DNA of 19,038 nt, taken from the NCBI GenBank assembly GCA_964562905.1, contig CAZLVG010000014.1, forward strand, positions 1 through 19,038, read 5' to 3'. Made by a program: the position numbers and the translations under genes. Positions 5,463 to 10,753 of this stretch are shown piece by piece. Position 1 is the first letter of the stretch. Every line of letters begins with the position of its first letter. Under the pieces are notes generated by a model that was not told where the DNA came from, searched no databases, and saw nothing but the letters and a program-made list of their open reading frames with translations. This DNA is from CAYSWF01 sp964562905 (GTDB lineage: Bacteria > Patescibacteriota > Andersenbacteria > UBA10190).

Positions 5463-7355
5463 TCACATTTCCTTGAGCCACATCACGTCATACGGCTTAA
5501 GAGTAAGAGTAGCGCCGCGGTCTTTGCCGACAGCAGAAAAGCGTCGGCGTGAGAGGACATCATGTAACTTCCGGAAGCGGACAGGTAAGGTAATGGCTTG
5601 CTGGATAGGTGTTACATTAACGACAGCGATTATGCTGTCAGCAGCTTTCTCGGCTGGCAGATAAACCGCGGCCGCCGCGTCGGTGTGCGTATCCAGTACT
5701 TGTAGGGGCGGAGCGTCGGGAGCGAAAGCGGGCTGCTTAGCCCTCTTTTCCAGCAGACCGGACACCATCTCCATGACTCGGCGGCAGCGGCTGTCCGGCC
5801 GGTCCAGTAACTTATACAACTGCCGCCGGCTAAAGGTCTGCCGGTTGACGGTGCGGTTTTCATCCAGGCCGCCAGCCGGGCGGTAATTGTCCGCCCCCAA
5901 CAGGCTGTGGAAATACACTGCCGGCATACCTCGCGCTAGCAGCCCCAAGGCCAGCACGGCGCGGTAGCGCTTTAGCTGCCGCGCCAACGGCTCCCGGCCG
6001 CCGGCGCGGTTAACCAGCCGCCAGGCCGTGGAGCACAGCTCGTAAATGATCCGGCGCCCGCCGGGCAGGCTGGCGTAGTTTGGCAGCGCGCCGTGCTTTT
6101 TAACCAAATGGTCCGCCAGCCGCTCAATTTCTCTCTCTGGCAGCACGCCGCGCAGCGGTTTTAGTCCCAGGCCGTCATGGCTGCCCAGCACGGTGATAAA
6201 CTGCCGGCCCTGGAAAGCATAAGTGGTGGGCAGCCAGCGCACGTAGTGAGCGGCCGTACCGAAGGCAACGGCGTGCACGGCCAGCGGAAAAGACGTAAAC
6301 TGGTACACTATATCCGACTCCCAGTTTTCTTCCGTGCCCAGATAGGGCAATATCTCAGACTGGGGTTCATTGATTTCGGTTACCGTGACAAGACGGGGAG
6401 CGGCGGCGTCCAGCACGGCGGTCATGGCGCTTAAAATGGCGTGGGTTTCAGGTTCGTGCAGAGAAGTGCCAGGAATTTTTTTCCAAAGGTAGGCCACGGC
6501 GTCCAGCCGCAGAAAATCGGCCCCCCGACGGCGGTAGTACAAAGCCGTTCTTATCATCTCCAGCAAGACGCGGGGATGGCGGAAATTAAGGTCTACCTGG
6601 CGCGTGCCAGTGCCGCCCCGCTCCGCGGGAGCCCGGGAAAAAGTAGTCCATACCCAGCCCCGCCCGATTACTTTACCGTCCCGCTTCGCTGCGGGCCGCC
6701 CCAGGCCGACCCGCAGCCGGCCTGGGGCGGTTTCCGCCACGAAATAAGGGGTCAGTAGGGGATAGGGCCGCGGCCGGGCCGCCATTTTCAGCGCCTTAAG
6801 AGACGGTTTTTGTTTATCGCTGAAAGCCACCGCGAAATCCTTATACTTCGCGTAAGCGCGGCGGCGGGGGTCATGGGGCGCCAGATGGCGCTCAATGAGA
6901 GCGCCCCGCACCAACGGGTTGCCGATAGAAGCGTGGTTTAAGACCAGATCAAACATCAGCTTGAACCGCTGCCCCAGCGCCGCTACGTCGCCCCNNNNNN
7001 NNNNCCAGGTTCCGTAAGCGGGGTAAACCCGCCAGTAGTCAACCACCGAAAAGCCGCGGTCCGCGTCCCAAGGATAGAACGGCAGCAGGTGCAGCGTATG
7101 GAAGGGACCGTTCAAACGGTATCTCTCCAGAAAATCATTAAGGCAGGAGAGGGGAGAGCGGCCGGCGCCGTCTTGAACAGCGTCCGGATAACAGCTAAGA
7201 GCAGCGCCGGCCGCGGAGGCGTAAACCCACCTGGCCCGCCGGCCGGGAGAACGGTTTTTGGCCAACTTTCTTAGACTGCCAGCCAGCCGATGGGCGGCGG
7301 GGACGCCGTACACGCCAGCCAATTTATCAGCCACGTACTCAACCGTTTTGGACAT
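5463..7355 (-). CDS. GH13_18-type sugar phosphorylase (sucrose/glucosylglycerate phosphorylase family)
   Basis: A (beta/alpha)8 alpha-glucoside phosphorylase of the sucrose phosphorylase subfamily. Motifs in order: LHLLPFYPWDADRGFSVVDY (88-107), DLVLNH (136-141), FLRLDAVAYLWK (281-292) with nucleophile Asp285, VTEINEP (325-331) with acid/base Glu327, and VLGSHDG (389-395) with Asp394. The FSVVDY wording is nearer to glucosylglycerate phosphorylase (YcjM-like) than to bifidobacterial sucrose phosphorylase, but the substrate cannot be fixed by eye. Two oddities: a 10-N gap at about residues 118-121, and extra residues at about 210-233 and 241-251 around VWTTFS, encoded by GC-rich palindromes. 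The start codon overlaps the end of the upstream glycosyltransferase gene by 17 bp, so the pair is translationally coupled. It converges on tktC with 47 bp between the stops. Confidence 0.85.
   Translation of the reverse strand: MSKTVEYVADKLAGVYGVPAAHRLAGSLRKLAKNRSPGRRARWVYASAAGAALSCYPDAVQDGAGRSPLSCLNDFLERYRLNGPFHTLHLLPFYPWDADRGFSVVDYWRVYPAYGTWXXXXGDVAALGQRFKLMFDLVLNHASIGNPLVRGALIERHLAPHDPRRRAYAKYKDFAVAFSDKQKPSLKALKMAARPRPYPLLTPYFVAETAPGRLRVGLGRPAAKRDGKVIGRGWVWTTFSRAPAERGGTGTRQVDLNFRHPRVLLEMIRTALYYRRRGADFLRLDAVAYLWKKIPGTSLHEPETHAILSAMTAVLDAAAPRLVTVTEINEPQSEILPYLGTEENWESDIVYQFTSFPLAVHAVAFGTAAHYVRWLPTTYAFQGRQFITVLGSHDGLGLKPLRGVLPEREIERLADHLVKKHGALPNYASLPGGRRIIYELCSTAWRLVNRAGGREPLARQLKRYRAVLALGLLARGMPAVYFHSLLGADNYRPAGGLDENRTVNRQTFSRRQLYKLLDRPDSRCRRVMEMVSGLLEKRAKQPAFAPDAPPLQVLDTHTDAAAAVYLPAEKAADSIIAVVNVTPIQQAITLPVRFRKLHDVLSRRRFSAVGKDRGATLTLKPYDVMWLKEM
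6606..6635. repeat. Small GC-rich palindrome within the GH13 gene
   Basis: GCTCC (6620-6624) and GGAGC (6628-6632) form a hairpin around GCG inside a very GC-rich stretch. It encodes about residues 241-249 (RAPAERGGT) between TTFS and QVDLNF, a place where relatives normally have only one or two residues. Confidence 0.5.
6680..6730. repeat. Two back-to-back GC-rich palindromes inserted in frame in GH13
   Basis: Hairpin A is CCCGC (6680-6684), loop TTCGCT, GCGGG (6691-6695). Hairpin B abuts it: CCGCCCCAGGCCG (6696-6708) is the exact 13-bp complement of CGGCCTGGGGCGG (6718-6730) around a 9-nt loop. Together they encode about residues 209-226, in a segment between YFVAET and VWTTFS that the family normally spans with few residues. 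This suggests an in-frame palindromic insertion. Confidence 0.75.
6995..7004. other. Assembly gap (10 Ns) in the GH13 gene
   Basis: Ten Ns fall between GTW and DVAALG in the encoded protein. Family members read GTW, one residue, then D-V/I. Removing the Ns and merging a 2-base overlap (CC/CC) gives GTW-G-DV in frame, the expected spacing, so the gap is probably a placeholder without missing sequence. Confidence 0.85.
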
Positions 7356-8724
7356 GAGCCAAAAGCATATTATTGATATTTTTATTCAGATAATCCCTGA
7401 GCAGACTGACGTCATGGTATTTGCGTCCGACATTGAAATTGTGGTCAAGCCGGGCGTTGCTGTATTCGTCCAGAAGAGCAGACCGGACCTGGTTCGCCGC
7501 CCGCGACAGGGCGCTGTCGCTTATCTTTACCAGCCCTTCTTCATCTCGTCCGGTTATCTCGCCACCCAATGAAATGTAAAAATATCCTTCCTTTTTTATG
7601 TCGGATTTAAACACCGGATATTCAAACAAGGCCACGGGCTTTTTAGCGAAAACCGCTTCAATAAGCTGGTTACCCCAACCTTCTATCAGACTAGGATAGG
7701 TAACCAGATCGGCGTGGGCGTAACAATCCCACAGGGAATATATCTTGCGGGAACCTGGATGGCGTTCGGCGTCCACCAGGTTATTAATGAAGCGGGCCGT
7801 AATTCCCAGACGGGCAATTTTCTGCTCCAGCTTGCGTTGGTAAGGAAGATCGTAAGGTTCTGTGTAGCCGGCCAGCACCAAAACGATGCGGCTGTGGGGG
7901 GTAATTTTCTTGCCGTTGTACAGAGTGCGTCCCGCCAGGGCGGGCATGTTGTCTTGCAGCCGGCGCGCTAGGTCGCACGCTATTTCTATGCCTTTGCGGG
8001 GCACAATGCGGGTGGCCTGCAGAATAACAAGGTCGTTTTCACTAAGATCCATATCGCGCGGCCAGGTGCTGTTGTAGGCATCTTTAATCCAATAAGACTG
8101 GCTGAAGTCCAGAAAGTCGCCTACAACATCAGAGTCAATCCCGCGCCTCCTTTTTAATTCCCGGGCCGCCAGGCTGTTTATGCTGATGTATTTAATCAAA
8201 TCGCTTTCATACGGCACATAAGTGTCCAGAAACTCCTGTACGCGCTGGTTGGACGGGCAGGCATAGGCGCCGCGTTCCCAGTAGTAATCATGATTAGTGG
8301 CCAGCGCGGGTATCCTGTGTTCCGTTATAATTTCAGCGAAAGCTTTAGCGGCCGCGATGTGCAGGCTGAAGGAAAAAATATTGTGTACCAGCAGCAGGTC
8401 AAATTCTTTCTTATAGTGGTATTTCATAAACTGGCGCTTGGTAATGGCGCTGACTTTGTCTATACGGCGCATAAGATCATCCGGATCCATAGGCTCCCTG
8501 TTGAAAGAAGACCAGGCGTGTTCTTTTATCTCTGTCACTTCCGGCAGCTCCACTTCCAGCTCGGGAATAATGTAGTCCGTGCCGTTGCTGAAATGCCCCG
8601 CCACTAAGTGGACTTCATGGCCCATTTCCTCAAGAACCTGCTTCCTTTTTTCAACTTCAAAAGAAACCCCGTCCGTGCGGCCAACGCGGTAATGGACTAT
8701 ACCAATTTTCAAGGGCCTTCTCAT
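7339..8724 (-). CDS. Glycosyltransferase family 4 (GT-B fold)
   Basis: A 461-residue retaining glycosyltransferase. The N-terminal Rossmann-like half begins KIGIVHYRVGRTDGVSFEVE (6-25). The C-terminal nucleotide-sugar domain has VILQATRIVPRKGIEIA and the GT4 E-x7-E motif EGWGNQLIE (Glu348, Glu356), which contacts the donor sugar. There is no signal peptide or membrane helix, so it acts in the cytosol. The overall wording is reminiscent of mannosylglucosylglycerate-type synthases, and the coupled GH13_18 phosphorylase supports a role with a small glucoside such as glucosylglycerate. Other acceptors remain possible. The ATG at 8724 has no clear Shine-Dalgarno. It is the first gene of a two-gene minus-strand unit, divergent from the small membrane protein at 8924. 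Confidence 0.8.
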   Translation of the reverse strand: MRRPLKIGIVHYRVGRTDGVSFEVEKRKQVLEEMGHEVHLVAGHFSNGTDYIIPELEVELPEVTEIKEHAWSSFNREPMDPDDLMRRIDKVSAITKRQFMKYHYKKEFDLLLVHNIFSFSLHIAAAKAFAEIITEHRIPALATNHDYYWERGAYACPSNQRVQEFLDTYVPYESDLIKYISINSLAARELKRRRGIDSDVVGDFLDFSQSYWIKDAYNSTWPRDMDLSENDLVILQATRIVPRKGIEIACDLARRLQDNMPALAGRTLYNGKKITPHSRIVLVLAGYTEPYDLPYQRKLEQKIARLGITARFINNLVDAERHPGSRKIYSLWDCYAHADLVTYPSLIEGWGNQLIEAVFAKKPVALFEYPVFKSDIKKEGYFYISLGGEITGRDEEGLVKISDSALSRAANQVRSALLDEYSNARLDHNFNVGRKYHDVSLLRDYLNKNINNMLLAHVQNG

Positions 8725-8855
8725 GCCGTCATGAGCTGTAATGCGAGTTATGTTACAACAGCCAGGTTGCTAAAACAACGGGCGCGGGCGGACAGGGTAA
8801 AGCCAGTCGCGGCCGGTACGAAGCGGGCGGAAAATATCTTTTTTGGGCCACTTGG

Positions 8856-8864
8856 TGTTATGAT
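8856..8864 (+). promoter_or_regulatory. Candidate extended -10 promoter for the 8924 gene
   Basis: TGTTATGAT matches an extended -10 (TG, one base, TATGAT at 8859-8864). No good -35 is visible. Transcription would start near 8871, just before the DnaA-box 9-mer, leaving a leader of about 50 bases. Confidence 0.35.
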
Positions 8865-8876
8865 AAGGGCAGTGAA

Positions 8877-8885
8877 TGTGGATAA
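8877..8885 (-). promoter_or_regulatory. Perfect DnaA-box 9-mer
   Basis: TGTGGATAA is the exact complement of the consensus DnaA box TTATCCACA. It lies in the divergent intergenic region and overlaps the left arm of a 7-bp inverted repeat (GGATAAG 8880-8886 / CTTATCC 8903-8909). DnaA binding is inferred from sequence only. Confidence 0.45.
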
Positions 8886-8923
8886 GTCTTTTAACTTTTA
8901 ATCTTATCCGTAAACAAAGTTCC

Positions 8924-9322
8924 ATGACAGTTATGAACGAGCAACCACCAATAACCTCCCAGCCAGATCCGCCGCCTGCTCCACCGCGGGAAGAGCAGCC
9001 GCGGGGGGAAGGCGCGGAGCAGTACAAAGCCATAGCCATAATCGGCTACATTATACCGCTGCTATTTTTCATACCCCTGCTCTCGGACGCCAAGAAAAAC
9101 AGGTACGCCCTGTTCCACGCCAACCAGCAGCTTAACTTGTTGCTGTGGTGGGTAATAGGCCAAGTGGCCGGCAGTATTTTGATGGTCGTACTGGTGGGCA
9201 TACTGGTGTTAGCGGCAGTATACATCGGGGGGCTGGTGTTTATGGTAATGGGTATTATCAACGCGGCTAACGGCAGCATGAAGCCTCTGCCCCTAATCGG
9301 TAAAATACAACTGCTAAAATAA
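8924..9322 (+). CDS. Small multi-pass membrane protein, DUF4870/Tic20-like
   Basis: A 132-residue protein with a hydrophilic proline-rich N-terminus (about 1-30: QPPITSQPDPPPAPPREE) followed by three predicted membrane segments: AIAIIGYIIPLLFFIPLL, LLLWWVIGQVAGSILMVVLV and LAAVYIGGLVFMVMGIINAA. The signature YALFHANQQLNLLL between the first two, and the final GIINAANGS then PLPLIGKIQLL, are characteristic of the DUF4870/Tic20-like family, common in Patescibacteria and others; its molecular role is not established. The start is taken at 8924 (or 8933). A longer frame from 8876 would read through the DnaA-box region with an unrelated N-terminus. No Shine-Dalgarno is present. Its neighbours do not suggest a function. 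Confidence 0.8.
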   Translation: MTVMNEQPPITSQPDPPPAPPREEQPRGEGAEQYKAIAIIGYIIPLLFFIPLLSDAKKNRYALFHANQQLNLLLWWVIGQVAGSILMVVLVGILVLAAVYIGGLVFMVMGIINAANGSMKPLPLIGKIQLLK

Positions 9323-9390
9323 TCATGGCGGCGTCCCAACGTCAAAGCTTCAGCTTAATTGTGGGAACTAACGGAAAACCGGCAGCGCCC

Positions 9391-9470
9391 GGCCAGGGAG
9401 GGGCCAGGCCGGAGAGAGCCTGCCTCTTGTCAGGATGAAGACAGAAAGGCTTGGCGCAGCCTGGCACTAC
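9391..9470. other. Intergenic sequence able to form a long hairpin
   Basis: GCCAGGC (9403-9409) is the exact complement of GCCTGGC (9459-9465). Inside, GCCT (9422-9425) can pair with AGGC (9447-9450) and TGTC (9428-9431) with GACA (9440-9443), closing an 8-nt loop. This could be a structured RNA between the membrane protein and the repeat protein. It does not match SRP RNA, tmRNA or RNase P signatures that I can recognise, and strand is unknown. Confidence 0.3.
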
Positions 9471-9488
9471 CACAAGGGACGAGAAAAG

Positions 9489-9497
9489 TGATAAAAT
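9489..9497 (+). promoter_or_regulatory. Candidate extended -10 promoter for the repeat protein
   Basis: TGATAAAAT reads as an extended -10 (TG, one base, TAAAAT at 9492-9497), with no convincing -35. Transcription would begin near 9504, giving an AT-rich leader of about 100 bases that includes a DnaA-box 9-mer and the 12-bp palindrome TAGTTTAAACTA (9521-9532). Confidence 0.35.
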
Positions 9498-9508
9498 ACA
9501 GAAAAGGC

Positions 9509-9517
9509 TGTGGATAA
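9509..9517 (-). promoter_or_regulatory. Second perfect DnaA-box 9-mer
   Basis: TGTGGATAA, same orientation as the copy at 8877 and followed by the same two bases (GT). It is flanked on the right by a perfect 12-bp palindrome (9521-9532) and about 70 bp of AT-rich DNA before the next gene. Confidence 0.45.
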
Positions 9518-9605
9518 GTTTAGTTTAAACTAGCACTTTCGGCCAAAAAATATTTCAAGACTCTAAATTTACTTAAATTTAACCTGAATAAATAATTAAA
9601 TCACT

Positions 9606-10163
9606 ATGGAACAAGGCATCTTGGGAGAGGTAGGTGAAAAAATAAAAAATACATTAACAAGTGTGCTGGAGGGAGTAGACGAAGTGTATGACACTTTGTT
9701 TGACACAGTGAAGGGGAATGTAGTTTCCTTCCTGGAAGGAAGCGGCGACGTGACCACCACGGCTATCAACAGCGTAAGCGATATCGTGGTCGGTGCCCTA
9801 CAGGGAGCGCAAGCCGCGGGTACCGCCGCCACCGACGCCGTCAGCGGCATCGTGAGCGGGACGATCAGGGGAGTGTCGGAAGCGGGAGGTGACGCTACCA
9901 GCGTGGTCAAGGAGACTGTTTCCGCCGCCGTTACCGGTACCAGCCAAGTGGGCGGCGACGTAGGCACCGCGGCTGTGGAGGCTGTACGCGGGTCTATTGA
10001 CGCGGTAAAGAACGTCGGCGGAGACGTGGGGACTGCCACTACCGAAGCCGTGACCGGGGCCATCAACGCGGCCGGTAAGATCGGCACCGAGGCGGTAGAC
10101 TCTGTCAAGGAAGTGCTGGGCAGAAGCGTTGACGGCGCTAAAGATGTTATTGGCCGTATTTGA
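9606..10163 (+). CDS. Hypothetical protein of 22-residue amphipathic repeats
   Basis: I do not recognise a named family. The 185-residue protein has an acidic helical N-terminus (about 1-44), then imperfect 22-residue units rich in Gly, Ala, Val, Thr and Asp. The clearest are QVGGDVGTAAVEAVR then GSIDAVK, and NVGGDVGTATTEAVT then GAINAAG, with a weaker one before (EAGGDATSVVKETVS) and a shortened one after. The spacing suggests amphipathic helices of the kind seen in LEA-like or apolipoprotein-like 11/22-mer proteins, or a surface-associated helical protein. There is no Cys or Trp, no signal peptide and no long hydrophobic segment. It stands alone between a candidate promoter and a strong terminator, so it is probably its own transcription unit. 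No Shine-Dalgarno precedes the ATG. Confidence 0.75.
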   Translation: MEQGILGEVGEKIKNTLTSVLEGVDEVYDTLFDTVKGNVVSFLEGSGDVTTTAINSVSDIVVGALQGAQAAGTAATDAVSGIVSGTIRGVSEAGGDATSVVKETVSAAVTGTSQVGGDVGTAAVEAVRGSIDAVKNVGGDVGTATTEAVTGAINAAGKIGTEAVDSVKEVLGRSVDGAKDVIGRI

Positions 10164-10183
10164 ACTGGATTATACAGCGGCAA

Positions 10184-10219
10184 AAAACGGTTCTGCATCG
10201 CAGAACCGTTTTCTTTTTT
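10184..10219 (+). terminator. Strong intrinsic terminator
   Basis: AAAACGGTTCTGC (10184-10196) is the perfect 13-bp complement of GCAGAACCGTTTT (10200-10212) around the 3-nt loop ATC, followed by CTTTTTT. It ends the repeat-protein unit and isolates it from the ATPase operon. The A-run on the left arm would also let it work on the other strand. Confidence 0.93.
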
Positions 10220-10308
10220 GCGCATCCGGGGCAGCAGCAGCCAACAACCGGACGTGAAGTAGCATTTACTATACTTATTTTCTCCGTATATAGCAAGAAC
10301 AGAGGCTG

Positions 10309-10337
10309 TTGACAGCGTTCACATATGGCCTTAAACT
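10309..10337 (+). promoter_or_regulatory. Promoter of the A/V-type ATPase operon
   Basis: A perfect -35 TTGACA (10309-10314) is followed at exactly 17 bp by TAAACT (10332-10337, four of six -10 bases). Transcription would start near 10344, giving a leader of about 83 bases that is pyrimidine-rich and has no evident Shine-Dalgarno. It is the only good promoter between the terminator at 10184 and the first ATPase gene. Confidence 0.6.
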
Positions 10338-10426
10338 TCTCCCTATCTTCTATCTTCAGTTTGTTTGGTTCTTCTCCGTGCGGCAGCGGATTTTTGTTTT
10401 ACCTAAATCTAATCTATTCATAAAAC

Positions 10427-10753
10427 ATGATGAGGGAAAGCTTGTTAAGTAAGGTGAGCCATATAGAGCGAGAGATCAGGGAACGCCTAAAAGAGGTGGG
10501 AAAAACGGGCCGGCAGCAGTTAGCCGACATACGAGCCAGCGAGGAGAGCGTCACCCACGAAATCCGCTCGCGCGCGGAAAAGCAGGGCCAGAAAATAATA
10601 GCGGAAGCTGTACAAAAAGCACAGGCTGAAACTAACGCCATGCGCCAGGACAAGGAGCGGGCGATAGCGGCCCTGCGCCAAACTGCCGAGCGCAACTTCC
10701 AGCGGGCCGTAACCGGCCTCATTGAACGGTTCAGCCGGGAAAACATGCCATGA
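10427..10753 (+). CDS. ntpF: A/V-type ATPase peripheral stalk subunit H (G-like; NtpF)
   Basis: A 108-residue, highly charged, almost entirely coiled-coil protein (heptad-rich from about 5 to 100, many Glu, Arg, Gln and Ala, no hydrophobic segment). It is expected to pair with subunit E as a peripheral stalk that holds the A/B head against subunit I. The identification rests on composition, length and operon position: it is the first gene before I-K-E-C-F-A-B-D, exactly where ntpF stands in Enterococcus hirae. The ATG at 10427 is followed by a second ATG (10430), either of which could be used. No Shine-Dalgarno is visible. Its stop codon overlaps the next start (ATGA at 10750-10753), giving translational coupling. 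Confidence 0.82.
   Translation: MMRESLLSKVSHIEREIRERLKEVGKTGRQQLADIRASEESVTHEIRSRAEKQGQKIIAEAVQKAQAETNAMRQDKERAIAALRQTAERNFQRAVTGLIERFSRENMP

Noticed and set aside
4714..5481. 255-residue open frame on the minus strand opposite tktC
   Set aside because: It is antisense to a well-supported transketolase gene, has low-complexity His/Arg-rich composition and no family resemblance.
9391..9470. SRP (4.5S) RNA
   Set aside because: GGCCAGGCCGGAGAG looks like the SRP domain IV sequence at first sight, but the closing stem around a GGAA-type tetraloop is missing.
9323..9605. Chromosomal origin
   Set aside because: A DnaA-box 9-mer and AT-rich DNA are present, but no box cluster and no dnaA, dnaN, gyr or rpmH gene; two boxes 630 bp apart are too few.
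9596..10225. 209-residue open frame opposite the repeat protein
   Set aside because: It is the antisense of a repetitive GC-rich gene, giving Ser/Thr/Pro/Val repeats, and it runs through the terminator hairpin.
10360..10410. Attenuator hairpin in the ATPase leader
   Set aside because: TCCG/CGGA before a T-rich stretch gives only a four-pair stem with an eight-base loop.
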